A DNA stretch of 64,000 nt, taken from Streptomyces platensis. GTDB lineage: Bacteria; Actinomycetota; Actinomycetes; Streptomycetales; Streptomycetaceae. The number at the start of each line of letters is the position of its first letter. Within the stretch, counting starts at the first letter, position 1. Shown piece after piece: positions 52,418-60,596 of this stretch. The notes under the pieces are model-generated. The model was not told the origin of the DNA, did no database searches, and was given only the letters and a program-made list of their open reading frames with translations. Both the position numbers and the translations under genes were made by a program. Where the stretch lies: assembly GCF_008704855.1 (NCBI RefSeq), contig NZ_CP023691.1:4154001-4218000 (forward strand). The letters run 5' to 3'.

Positions 52418-53683
52418 CTAGGCGCCCGCGGCCTCGTCCGCGACCTTGGCGGCGATGTCCGTGCGGTGCTGGGAACCGTCCAGGGAGATCCGGTCCACGG
52501 CACGGTAGGCGCGCTGCCGGGCGGTGGTGAGGTCCGAGCCGGTGGCGGTGACGGACAGCACCCGGCCGCCCGCGCTGAGCACCGCGCCGGAGTCGTCGCG
52601 CTTGGTGCCGGCGTGCAGGACGTACGCCTTGGGGGCGTCCTGCGCCACGACGTCGGCGAGACCGTCGATCGGGTCGCCGGTGCGCGGGGTGTCCGGGTAG
52701 TTGTGGGACGCGATGACGACGGTGACCGCCGCGCCGTCGCTCCAGCGCAGCGGCGGGAAGGTGGCGAGGGTGCCGGTGGCCGCGGCGTGCAGCAGGCCGG
52801 CGAGCGGGGTCTTGAGGCGGGCGAGGACGACCTGGGTCTCCGGGTCGCCGAAGCGCGCGTTGAACTCGATCACGCGGACCCCGCGCGAGGTGATCGCCAG
52901 GCCCGCGTAGAGCAGCCCGGAGAACGGGGTGCCACGGCGGCGCAGCTCGTCGACGGTGGGCTGGAGCACGGTGGCCATGACCTCGTCGACCAGCTTGGGG
53001 TCGGCCCAGGGCAGCGGGCTGTACGCGCCCATGCCGCCGGTGTTGGGGCCCTCGTCGCCGTCGTAGGCCCGCTTGAAGTCCTGGGCGGGCTGGAGCGGGA
53101 CGACGGTCTCGCCGTCGGTGACCGCGAAGAGGGAGACCTCGGGGCCGTCGAGGAACTCCTCGATGACGACCCGGTCGCAGGCCAGCGCGTGGGCGCGGGC
53201 GGCCTCGACGTCCTCGGTGACGACGACACCCTTGCCAGCCGCCAGTCCGTCGTCCTTGACGACGTACGGCGCACCGAAGGCGTCCAGGGCCTCGTCGATC
53301 TCTTCCGGGGTGGTGCAGACATAGCTGCGGGCCGTGGGGACGGCCGCGGCGGCCATCACGTCCTTGGCGAAGGCCTTGGAGCCCTCCAGCTGGGCGGCCT
53401 CGGCCGAGGGGCCGAAGACCGGGATGCCGCGGTCGCGTACGGCGTCCGCGACGCCCGCCACCAGGGGGGCCTCGGGACCGACCACGACCAGGTCGGCCTT
53501 CAGGCCGGCGGCGAGTTCGGCGACGGCCTGGCCGTCGAGGGCGTTGACCCCGTGCAATTCGGCCACCTCGGCGATGCCGGCGTTGCCGGGAGCGCAGTGC
53601 AGCGCGGTGACGTCGGGGTCGAGGGACAGAGAGCGGCACAGGGCGTGTTCGCGGGCGCCGCCGCCGATGACGAGGACCTTCAC
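52418..53683 (-). CDS. purD: Phosphoribosylamine-glycine ligase
   Basis: A 421-residue GAR synthetase of ATP-grasp fold. MKVLVIGGGAREHAL (N domain), VVVGPEAPLVAGVADA, GIPVFGPSAEAAQLEGSKAFAK, APYVVKDDGLAAGKGVVV, GPNTGGMGAYSPLPW and VIEFNARFGDPETQ are the classical motifs. Length is normal. GTG 53683 has no ribosome site; TAGGCT (53690-53695) ends 6 nt upstream, so the mRNA is predicted leaderless. Alone, not next to purN/H. Confidence 0.96.
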   Translation of the reverse strand: MKVLVIGGGAREHALCRSLSLDPDVTALHCAPGNAGIAEVAELHGVNALDGQAVAELAAGLKADLVVVGPEAPLVAGVADAVRDRGIPVFGPSAEAAQLEGSKAFAKDVMAAAAVPTARSYVCTTPEEIDEALDAFGAPYVVKDDGLAAGKGVVVTEDVEAARAHALACDRVVIEEFLDGPEVSLFAVTDGETVVPLQPAQDFKRAYDGDEGPNTGGMGAYSPLPWADPKLVDEVMATVLQPTVDELRRRGTPFSGLLYAGLAITSRGVRVIEFNARFGDPETQVVLARLKTPLAGLLHAAATGTLATFPPLRWSDGAAVTVVIASHNYPDTPRTGDPIDGLADVVAQDAPKAYVLHAGTKRDDSGAVLSAGGRVLSVTATGSDLTTARQRAYRAVDRISLDGSQHRTDIAAKVADEAAGA

Positions 53684-53689
53684 GGGGGC

Positions 53690-53695
53690 AGCCTA
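53690..53695 (-). promoter_or_regulatory. -10 element of leaderless purD
   Basis: TAGGCT on the minus strand, six nucleotides before GTG 53683. -35 not convincing. Confidence 0.5.
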
Positions 53696-53971
53696 GACGA
53701 GAGCCCCGGCCGTCCCGACGTCGGCCGGGCCCGGCAGGCGGCCGGCGCCGCGGCGGCTGGAAACTGTGCGTCACCGCGTTGGCCACTCTTTCGGGTGAGA
53801 TGCCCGGCGGCCTTATACCCGATCCCGCACCACTTCCGGGCGGAAAGAGCGCGATCGTGGGGCCGACGCCAGCCGTTCGGCGGTAGGAAAGGGGACTGCG
53901 CGCAACGGCCGTCCCCGATGTCACGCGTGCACCGCACGTATCTGTAGAGAGCGTAGAGAGGGAGTGCACGG

Positions 53972-54718
53972 GTGAGTCAGCCGGAGATGCAGCCCGAGGG
54001 ACCCCCTCGGGAGAGCCACCGCCCCCAGCGGGAGAGCGGCGGGCCCGGCCGCCGGGATCTCACCGGACGGGTCTTCCCGCTCGGCGACTGGGGCGAACCG
54101 GCCGACCGTCTGGACGCGCTCTACCTCTGGACCGAGCAAGGCGCACTGCGCGCCGCCGACTGGTACCTGCACGACCGGGTGGCCAAGCGCCGCGGCGCAC
54201 GGTTACTGCGGCTGGGCGCCGCAGCCGCGATGACGGTCGGCGGGGCGCTGCCGCTGCTGGATCTCGCCGGGGTCTGGGAGGGCGGCGCGTCCTGGGGCTG
54301 TCTGTCGCTGCTGCTGGCCGCGGTGTGTGTGGGCGGCGACCGGTATTTCGGGGTGACCGCCGGATGGATGCGGGACCTGGCGACCGCGCAGGCGATTCAC
54401 CGGCGGCTGGAGGCGCTCCAGTTCGACTGGGCGACCGAGAGCGTACGGGAAGTGCTCGGGCCGGCCGAGGGCACGGCGGGCGAGGCGGCGGAGCGCTGCC
54501 TGGGCGTACTGCGGCGCTTCAACGAGGACCTCGGCGAGCTGGTGCGGGCCGAAACGGCCGACTGGATGGCGGAATTCCGGGCCGGTTCGCTGCGGTTTGC
54601 TTCGGACCACGTTGTCGGCTCTCCCGCCGTGGTGCCGCGCCCCGAGCCGGCTGCGCCGGGGCGGTTCACGGGGTATCGGCCGCGGCCGAATATGCCTCGG
54701 CAGCGGCCGCCGGGGTGA
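53972..54718 (+). CDS. SLATT domain-containing protein (TTA codon)
   Basis: A 248-residue protein with the two-transmembrane SLATT layout: an amphipathic region LDALYLWTEQGALRAADWYLHDRVAKRR, two hydrophobic helices (AAAMTVGGALPLLDLAGV and SWGCLSLLLAAVCVGGDRYFG) and a long helical tail (DLATAQAIHRRLEALQFDWATE). SLATT proteins occur beside nucleotide-sensing SMODS/SLOG enzymes as membrane effectors; no such enzyme is in this window. GTG 53972 has an AGAGAGGGAG site. Codon 78 (54203-54205) is TTA, so translation should depend on the developmental tRNA bldA. A basic Pro-rich tail ends it. Confidence 0.8.
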   Translation: MSQPEMQPEGPPRESHRPQRESGGPGRRDLTGRVFPLGDWGEPADRLDALYLWTEQGALRAADWYLHDRVAKRRGARLLRLGAAAAMTVGGALPLLDLAGVWEGGASWGCLSLLLAAVCVGGDRYFGVTAGWMRDLATAQAIHRRLEALQFDWATESVREVLGPAEGTAGEAAERCLGVLRRFNEDLGELVRAETADWMAEFRAGSLRFASDHVVGSPAVVPRPEPAAPGRFTGYRPRPNMPRQRPPG

Positions 54719-54785
54719 GGCTTCCCACGATTTCGGCTTTCCCGCCGTGGGGGTTACTCGCCGTTTGTGGCCCGCTGCGCGGTGC

Positions 54786-54903
54786 CCCCGCCGTTTCGCC
54801 TGCGGCGGGCCGGGGTCCGCTGCGCGGGGCTGTGGCTTGGTTGCGGGGTGGCTTCCCCGCCGTTTCGCCTGCGGCGGGCCTTGTCCGCTGCGCGGGGCTG
54901 TGG
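54786..54903. repeat. Two direct copies of a GC-rich intergenic repeat
   Basis: Each unit has CCCCGCCGTTTCGCCTGCGG-type sequence (54786-54811 and 54855-54880) followed by GTCCGCTGCGCGGGGCTGTG (54815-54835 and 54883-54903). The halves are identical between copies, spaced 68-69 bp. A degraded third copy lies just upstream (about 54752-54785). The region 54719-55044 has no gene. Confidence 0.8.
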
Positions 54904-54910
54904 GTGCGGT

Positions 54911-54981
54911 GACGGGCCTCCGGGGCAGGGGTGTGGGACTGCTTCGCTTTACGTCCCACACCCCTGCCCCTCCGGCCCGTC
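54911..54981. terminator. Long hairpin between convergent genes
   Basis: 28-nt arms (54911-54938 and 54954-54981) pair over 8 bp and 17 bp with one 3-nt mismatch bubble, closing a 15-nt loop. GACGGGCC starts the outer stem, GGGGCAGGGGTGTGGGA the inner. Far longer than an ordinary terminator. Confidence 0.8.
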
Positions 54982-55044
54982 CCCTCCCGTTGGGGGTGGG
55001 TGAGGGCCGGTGGGGGTGTTCGTGGGTGGGTGGCTGCGGGTGGG

Positions 55045-55731
55045 TCAGCTGAAGACGATCATGGAGCCTTGGCTGAGGCTTCGGGTGGCGGCGGCGTGGA
55101 GGCCGAGCCAGACGTGGCGTTCTCGGGCGTAGGGGCTGTGGTCCAGGGGGGTGGCGGTGGCCCGTTCCTCCAGGGAGGTGGGGCCGGCCGGTGGGGCGGG
55201 GGCGGCGGGGGGATTGGCCGGATCGATGCCCAGGGATGGCGCGACCAGTTCGAGGTCGCGCAGCAGACCGTGGGAGGAGCCGAGCGGGCCGCCGCCCTCC
55301 AGGAGCTCGTCGTTGGCCAGGGGGTGCGGGAAGTCGACCGGGACGTACGCGCCCGCGTGGTCGTAGTGCCACACCAGGTGGGACTGCTGGGCGGTGGCCT
55401 CGAACATCTCCAGCAACTGCTCGTAGTCGCCGCCCAGTTCGTCGACCGGGGTCACCTCCAGGCCGCACAGCCGCAGCAGGTAGGCGCGGCGCAGGAAGTG
55501 CAGGGCGTCGTAGTCGAAGCCGGCGACCGGGGCGACGTCACCGGAGAGGCCGGGCATATAGCTGAAGACCGGGACCGGTGGCAGGCCCGCTTCCGTCAGG
55601 GCCTTGTCGTAGGCGGCGATCTCTTCGGAGAACGGGTTGTCGGGGCTGTGGCACAGCACATCGACGAGGGGTACCAGCCACAGGTCACATGCCACGAGTG
55701 TGGGCTCGCTTCCGGTCGGGGACGGGGACAC
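55045..55731 (-). CDS. Hypothetical protein
   Basis: A 228-residue acidic, cytoplasmic protein with no signal or TM segment. Blocks: ACDLWLVPLVDVLCHSPDNPF, GLPPVPVFSYMPGLSGDVAPV, LVWHYDHAGAYVPVDFPHPL and LLGSSHGLLRDLE-like regions. I do not recognise a family; the fixed His/Asp/Tyr cluster near residue 120 could be functional. GTG 55731 lacks a clear ribosome site; GTG at LVACDL (residue 13) is an alternative start. Convergent with the SLATT gene, downstream of the GntR gene. Confidence 0.65.
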   Translation of the reverse strand: MSPSPTGSEPTLVACDLWLVPLVDVLCHSPDNPFSEEIAAYDKALTEAGLPPVPVFSYMPGLSGDVAPVAGFDYDALHFLRRAYLLRLCGLEVTPVDELGGDYEQLLEMFEATAQQSHLVWHYDHAGAYVPVDFPHPLANDELLEGGGPLGSSHGLLRDLELVAPSLGIDPANPPAAPAPPAGPTSLEERATATPLDHSPYARERHVWLGLHAAATRSLSQGSMIVFS

Positions 55732-55790
55732 CGGCGCACGTACAGCTACGGGTACGGCCCATTACGGCCGATGGTCGGGACAGCGTAGTG

Positions 55791-56468
55791 CTAGCCGCGC
55801 GTTCCGACGAGAGCGAGGGAGTGCTCGTTGTACTCGGCGATCAGCCGCTGGGCGGTGCCCAGGTCGTGCTGGATCAGGGCGTCGGCCAGCGCGCTGTGGC
55901 CGTGCCACAGCAGCCCCTTGAGGTCGGCTTCGCGGCGCAGCAGCGGGACCGCGAACATCCAGGTCTGTACGCGGATCCGGTCGAGGAAGTCGCTGATGTA
56001 GGCGTTGTTCACGATGCCGCTCAGCTCGCGCCAGAAGCGCAGGTCGTAGCCGATCAGCACGTCCAGGTCGCCGGCCCGCGCGGCCCGTTCGGCCTCGTCG
56101 GCGCGGCGCCGGATGGAGATCAGCACCCCGGCGGCGGTGGCGCGCAGGGCCTGGTCGGCTCCGCTGCGGAAGATGCCCTCGATGACCAGGGTGCGGGCCT
56201 CGACCATGGCGCGGAAGTCATCGGCGGTGAAGGCGTGCACCCTGAAGCCGCGGTGCTGTTCGACGTCGAGCAGGCCCTGGGCGCACAGGTCGAGCAGCGC
56301 CTCGCGCACCGGTGTGGCGGAGACGCCGTACTGCTCGGCGATCTCCTTGACGGTGAAGGGGTGGCCGGACGGCAGCCGGCCGGCCAGGACCTCGTCGCGC
56401 AGGGCGTCGGCGATCTGCTGGCGCAGGGTGCTGCGTCGTATGACTGAGCTGTCTCCGCCGGCGGCCAT
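55791..56468 (-). CDS. GntR/FadR-type regulator
   Basis: A 225-residue GntR-family repressor: winged helix (LRQQIADALRDEVLAGRLPSGHPF, then VKEIAEQYGVSATPVREALLDLCAQGLLDVEQHRGF) and a C-terminal FCD ligand domain (about 90-215) with conserved DLRFWRELSGIVNN and HGHSALADALIQHD. It lies 162 nt downstream of the aminotransferase gene in the same direction, so it likely controls it. AAGGAG is 10 nt before ATG 56468. The ligand is unknown, probably an amino or organic acid. Confidence 0.9.
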   Translation of the reverse strand: MAAGGDSSVIRRSTLRQQIADALRDEVLAGRLPSGHPFTVKEIAEQYGVSATPVREALLDLCAQGLLDVEQHRGFRVHAFTADDFRAMVEARTLVIEGIFRSGADQALRATAAGVLISIRRRADEAERAARAGDLDVLIGYDLRFWRELSGIVNNAYISDFLDRIRVQTWMFAVPLLRREADLKGLLWHGHSALADALIQHDLGTAQRLIAEYNEHSLALVGTRG

Positions 56469-56630
56469 CGTGTGCGTCTCCTTCGACGTGCCTGACCGCG
56501 CAGATGGGTGCGGCCCCCGCCCACGATAGGCGAGGGCCGCTCCGGTTCGCTGCCCGAGGTTGCCGTGAGCATGCCGTGCGGCACGCCCGTGACCTGCGGT
56601 TCCGGTCGCCGGGCGGGAGCGGCGCCGGCC

Positions 56631-58001
56631 TCAGACGGTGTGGGCGTCGGCCGCCGTCAGGGCCTCGTCGAGGGCGGCCAGGCCCTCCTTGGCCTCGGCC
56701 TCGGTGACCGTGCAGGCCGGGACGACATGCGTCCGGTTCATGTTCACGAACGGCCACAGACCGCCGCGCTTGCAGGCCGCCGCGAATTCGGCCATCGGAG
56801 CGTTGGCGGCGCCGGCGGCGTTGTAGGGGACCAGCGGTTCGCGGGTCTCCTTGTTCTTGACCAGGTCCAGGGCCCAGAAGACGCCCAGGCCGCGGATCTC
56901 GCCGACGGACGGGTGGCGTTCGGCGATCTCGCGGAGCGCGGGGCCGATGACCCGCTCGCCGATGTCGGCGGCGTTCTCCACGATCCGCTCCTCGGCCATC
57001 GCGTTCATGGTGGCGACGGCGGAGGCGCAGGCCAGCGGGTGGCCGGAGTAGGTCAGGCCACCCGGGTAGGGGCGCTGGTCGAAGGTGGCGGCGATCTCGG
57101 CGCTGATCGCGACGCCGCCCAGCGGGACATAGCCGGAGTTGACGCCCTTGGCGAAGGTCAGCAGGTCGGGGGTGACGCCGAAGTGGTCGGCGGCGAACCA
57201 GTGGCCGGTGCGGCCGAAGCCCGCCATGACCTCGTCGAGGATGAAGACGATGCCGTGGCGGTCGCAGATCTCGCGGACCCCGGCGAGGTAGCCGGCCGGC
57301 GGGACCATGATCCCGGCGGTGCCGGGGACGGTCTCCAGGATGATCGCCGCGATCGACTGCGAGCCCTCGAAGGCGATGGTCTGCTCCAGGTGCGCGAGGG
57401 CGCGCTCGCACTCCTGCTGTTCGTTCTCGGCGTGGAAGGCGGAGCGGTAGAGGAACGGGCCCCAGAAGTGGATCACGCCCGCCGAGGCGGTGTCGGAGGG
57501 CCAGCGGCGGGGGTCGCCGGTCAGGTTGATCGCGGTGGCGGTGGCGCCGTGGTACGAGCGGTAGGCGGACAGCACCTTGGCGCGGCCGGTGTGCAGCCGG
57601 GCCATCCGGACCGCGTTCTCCACGGCCTCCGCGCCGCCGTTGGTGAAGAAGATCTTGTCGAGGTCGCCGGGGGTGCGCTCGGCGACCAGCCGGGCGGCCT
57701 CGGACCGGACGTCCACCGCGAATCCGGGCGCGATGGTGCACAGCTTCGCGGCCTGCTCCTGGATCGCCGCGACGACCTTGGGGTGCTGGTGGCCGATGTT
57801 GGTGTTGACCAGCTGCGAGGAGAAGTCCAGGTAGCGGTTGCCGTCGTAGTCCCAGAAGTACGACCCCTCGGCGCCGGCGATCGGCAGCGGGTCGATCAGG
57901 CCCTGCGCGGACCAGGAGTGGAAGACGTGCGCGCGGTCGGCGGCCTTCACGGCGGCCCCGGCAGCGGGGTCGGCGGCGGAAGCGGAGGGCGTCGTGGTCA
58001 C
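56631..58001 (-). CDS. Class III (omega-type) aminotransferase
   Basis: A 456-residue PLP-dependent aminotransferase of the beta-alanine/GABA/taurine-like class. PLP lysine is in TFAKGVNSGYVPLGG (about residue 285), with FFTNGGAEAVENAVRMAR, SYHGATATAINLTGDPR, and DEVMAGFGRTG. The phosphate and substrate motifs are intact. The physiological amine donor is not inferable. GTG 58001 follows GAGG at 8 nt. Upstream, GACAGTGTGT (58096-58105) and GACA-gag-TGTC (58127-58137) could be the GntR operator. Confidence 0.92.
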   Translation of the reverse strand: MTTTPSASAADPAAGAAVKAADRAHVFHSWSAQGLIDPLPIAGAEGSYFWDYDGNRYLDFSSQLVNTNIGHQHPKVVAAIQEQAAKLCTIAPGFAVDVRSEAARLVAERTPGDLDKIFFTNGGAEAVENAVRMARLHTGRAKVLSAYRSYHGATATAINLTGDPRRWPSDTASAGVIHFWGPFLYRSAFHAENEQQECERALAHLEQTIAFEGSQSIAAIILETVPGTAGIMVPPAGYLAGVREICDRHGIVFILDEVMAGFGRTGHWFAADHFGVTPDLLTFAKGVNSGYVPLGGVAISAEIAATFDQRPYPGGLTYSGHPLACASAVATMNAMAEERIVENAADIGERVIGPALREIAERHPSVGEIRGLGVFWALDLVKNKETREPLVPYNAAGAANAPMAEFAAACKRGGLWPFVNMNRTHVVPACTVTEAEAKEGLAALDEALTAADAHTV

Positions 58002-58095
58002 GGTCAGTACCTCGGATCGGGTCGCTCGGGTCCGCCGTGGGAACGGTCGCGGCGAACGCGCTCAGCCTAGGGAGCGCGGCCCGGCGCCCGGTACC

Positions 58096-58137
58096 GACAG
58101 TGTGTATGGCGCTCACCACGCGCGCGGACAGAGTGTC
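58096..58137 (-). promoter_or_regulatory. Candidate GntR operator upstream of aminotransferase gene
   Basis: GACAGTGTGT and the 11-bp palindrome GACAGAGTGTC share a GACAG-GTGT core in direct orientation 31 bp apart. TAGGCT (58066-58071), a possible -10, lies just downstream on the minus strand. The second box overlaps the stop codon of the VTC-domain gene. Confidence 0.4.
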
Positions 58138-58976
58138 TACGGGCTGGAGGAAACTCCAGGGGGTGGTCCGGGCGGCAGCCGCCGGGCCGCGGCGGGGAAC
58201 GCCGTCCGTACCGCGCCCGGCCAGTGCCCGCCGACCAGATCCGGGCGCAGCGCCGACAACCCCCCGCAGTACTTGGTGAATCCGGCGGCCGGTATGCCGA
58301 AGCCCGCCAGCAGCCGGTCCGCCTCCGTCGGCCGGCCGGCGGTCCGGGTCCCGACGAGGAGCAGCCCGCCGTCGGCCCGTAACGTCCGGCCGGTCGCCGG
58401 GTCCCGGCACAGCAGCGCCGCATCGCAGGTGATGCGCTGGCCGTCCGCGACGAAGGTGGCCCGGAGGTATTCGGTCTCGACGGTGCGGAGCAGGTGGGCG
58501 GGGGCCGCGAGGCCGTAGGAGCGGTCCAGTACGGCGGCGAGGAAACCGCGCGGGGCCGCGTCGAGGGCCGCGGCGTCCGGCAGCAGCGGCCGGCGGTGGG
58601 TGACCGTCTCGCCGCGCCGCCCCGTCAGCTTGATCTCGAACTGCCGCTCCCCGGTGTCCGCGTAGCGCCGCTCGCGGATCCGGTAGCGCCGGCCGCGGCC
58701 CTGCCGGGCGTCGTGGAAGGACCGGAGATCGGGGGTGTCGTAGTGGACGGAGTGGTAGCGGAACCAGCGGCGCCCGTTGATGCACAGCGCCGCGAACGGG
58801 CCGCCCGGCCGGCGGCGGCCGGTGAGTTCGGCCGCGAAGGCGGCGAAGACCTCGACCGGGACGAGATAGCTGCGGTCGAAGCGAGTGGGGAGTTCGGCGC
58901 GGGCCTGGACCTCGGCGAGCGGCACGGGGCGCGCGGCCATGGCGGCACGGGCGAGGGCGCGTACGGCGGGGATCAC
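58137..58976 (-). CDS. VTC-domain protein (polyphosphate polymerase-like)
   Basis: A 279-residue soluble VTC-domain protein. Tunnel-type charged strands are visible: TRFDRSYLVPVE, RRWFRYHSVHYDTPDL, GRRYRIRERRYADTGERQFEIKLTGRRGETVTHRR (split by length) and the C-terminal TKYCGGL. The basic lysine/arginine residues fit binding of polyanions such as polyphosphate. No transmembrane CotH or SPX partner is present. GTG 58976 has an AGGAG site 6-7 nt upstream. Divergent from the DJ-1/MarR operon. Confidence 0.82.
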   Translation of the reverse strand: MIPAVRALARAAMAARPVPLAEVQARAELPTRFDRSYLVPVEVFAAFAAELTGRRRPGGPFAALCINGRRWFRYHSVHYDTPDLRSFHDARQGRGRRYRIRERRYADTGERQFEIKLTGRRGETVTHRRPLLPDAAALDAAPRGFLAAVLDRSYGLAAPAHLLRTVETEYLRATFVADGQRITCDAALLCRDPATGRTLRADGGLLLVGTRTAGRPTEADRLLAGFGIPAAGFTKYCGGLSALRPDLVGGHWPGAVRTAFPAAARRLPPGPPPGVSSSP

Positions 58977-59292
58977 ACGGGCTCCTTGGGGACGGCGGAG
59001 GGAAGGAGGGGGAGCGTGCGGGGGGGCCGGGGTGGCGCTGTGCTGTCGTCTGCGTGCGGGGTGGTGGGAGCTGGTGGTGTGTGCCGGTTGGCTCGGTAGG
59101 CGTTCTACGTGCTGCACCCCCTGGGAAGTTCCGGGACGTGGAAAGAGACATCCGTCGGCGACGTATCCCGGCCAAAGTCGGCCTGGTGTGCGTGGGCATT
59201 GTTGACAGCATGCTGTCGTAAGGACAGGATGCTGTCGTAGAGGCAACAGGGAACGGTGGGCCGGGAGTCCGCCGTCGGCCGAGGGAGCTCTC
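58977..59292. other. Divergent intergenic region with MarR operators
   Basis: No gene. It separates the VTC gene (minus) from the DJ-1/MarR operon (plus). The right part (59202-59236) holds the promoter and tandem operators listed next. The left part is GC-rich without recognised sites. Confidence 0.6.
59202..59236 (+). promoter_or_regulatory. Promoter with two MarR-type operators
   Basis: Consensus -35 TTGACA (59202-59207), 17-nt spacer and CAGGAT (59225-59230). The perfect palindrome GACAGCATGCTGTC (59204-59217) covers the -35; GACAGGATGCTGTC (59223-59236, one mismatch) covers the -10. The boxes are 19 bp apart centre to centre, on nearly the same face of the helix. Repression by the MarR product of this operon is inferred. 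Confidence 0.85.
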
Positions 59293-59949
59293 ATGAATCC
59301 GCGCACCGTGCATCTCGCCGCCTACGACACGCTCGCGGACTGGGAGTACGGCCACGCCATCGGCCACCTCCGCAGCGGCAGTTACTTCCGTGCGGCGCAG
59401 GGCCCGTACGACGTGGTCACCGTCGCGGCCACCACCGGCCGGCCGGTGACGACCATGGGCGGGCAGCGGATCGTGCCCGGTCTCGCGCTCGACGCGCTGC
59501 GCCCCGAGGACAGTGCGCTGCTGATCCTGCCGGGCGCCCACCTGTGGGACTCCGGCGAGGAGTTGCTGCCGTTCGCCGCCAAGGCCAGGGAGTTCCTGGC
59601 CGCCGGGGTGCCGGTCGCGGCGATCTGCGGGGCGACCGCGGGGCTGGCCCGGGAAGGCATGCTGGACGACCGTCCGCACACCAGCGGCGCCGCCCCGTAC
59701 CTCGCCGCGCAGCCGGGCTACCGGGGCGGCGACCACTACCGCGAGGCCGATGCGGTGCGCGCCGGCGGTCTGATCACCGCGGGGCCGACCGAGCCGGTGG
59801 CCTTCGCCCGGGAGATCTTCGCCGAACTCGGCGTCATGGAGCCGCGGATCCTCGACGCCTGGTACCGCCTGTTCGCCCACTCCGACGCCGAGGCCTTCCC
59901 CGTTTTGATGACGGCGGGAACGGACGGCTCCGAGGACGGGGCCGTATGA
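59293..59949 (+). CDS. DJ-1/PfpI family protein
   Basis: A 218-residue class I glutamine amidotransferase-like protein. The nucleophile elbow Cys is in VAAICGATAGLAREG (about residue 115). An acidic residue lies near AYDTLADWEYGHA, and the fold begins VHLAAYDTLADWE. Functions in the family include glyoxalase, chaperone and protease activities, not distinguishable here. It is co-transcribed with the following MarR gene (ATGA overlap). Regulation by operator boxes at 59204 and 59223. Confidence 0.85.
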   Translation: MNPRTVHLAAYDTLADWEYGHAIGHLRSGSYFRAAQGPYDVVTVAATTGRPVTTMGGQRIVPGLALDALRPEDSALLILPGAHLWDSGEELLPFAAKAREFLAAGVPVAAICGATAGLAREGMLDDRPHTSGAAPYLAAQPGYRGGDHYREADAVRAGGLITAGPTEPVAFAREIFAELGVMEPRILDAWYRLFAHSDAEAFPVLMTAGTDGSEDGAV

Positions 59950-60458
59950 GCGGGCCCCGGACCGACGCGTCCCCGGCGCCCGAGGGCCCCGAGGCTCCGG
60001 AACTCCTCAGCCGTACCGCCCTTGCCGTCTTCCGGCTCAACGGCCAGTTCCTTTCCGTCGCGGACGGCCTGGCCCGCCCGGCCGGGCTGACCGCGGCCTG
60101 GTGGCAGGTCCTGGGCGCCGTACTGCCCGAACCGCTGTCCGTCGCCGGGATCGCCCGCGTCATGGGCATCACCCGTCAGAGCGTGCAGCGCATCGCCGAC
60201 CTCCTGGTGGACCGCGGGCTGGCCGTCTACCGGCCGAATCCGGCGCACCGCCGCGCGAAGCTCCTCGCCCCGACCGAGGAGGGCCGGGCCGCGGTCGCCC
60301 GGATCGCCCCCGGCCACGGGGAGTTCGCCGCCCGGCTGCGTGAACAGCTCGGCGGGACGGACGGGTTCCGGCGGGTCACGGCGGCGCTGGAGGAGCTGTC
60401 GGGGGCGCTGGACGCGTTGCCCGGTCCGCCCGATTCCCCGCCGGACGCCGGGGCGTAA
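59946..60458 (+). CDS. MarR-family regulator
   Basis: A 170-residue winged-helix regulator: LSRTALAVFRLNGQFLSVADGL, GLTAAWWQVLGAVLPEPLSVAGIARVMGITRQSVQRIADLLVDRGL with wing PNPAHRRAKLLAPTEEG. The N-terminal 18 residues are low complexity. ATG 59946 overlaps the DJ-1 stop, so translation is coupled. It is the most likely ligand-responsive repressor of the operon promoter. Confidence 0.9.
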   Translation: MSGPRTDASPAPEGPEAPELLSRTALAVFRLNGQFLSVADGLARPAGLTAAWWQVLGAVLPEPLSVAGIARVMGITRQSVQRIADLLVDRGLAVYRPNPAHRRAKLLAPTEEGRAAVARIAPGHGEFAARLREQLGGTDGFRRVTAALEELSGALDALPGPPDSPPDAGA

Positions 60459-60596
60459 GGGCCGACGGCCTATGGGGGCGCGGCGGCTGCTCGGTATCCT
60501 CCACCGCGGGGGAGCGGGCTGTGGACAGCACCGGGTGCCAAGGCGCCGGCGTCCACGCGCCCGTGGGGCGGCTGCGGGGGAAAGGGCGACGGGACG

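Noticed and set aside
56218..59880. 1220-codon minus-strand ORF
   Set aside because: Shadow of the GntR, aminotransferase, VTC and DJ-1 genes in a GC-rich frame; composition is Arg/Gly-rich.
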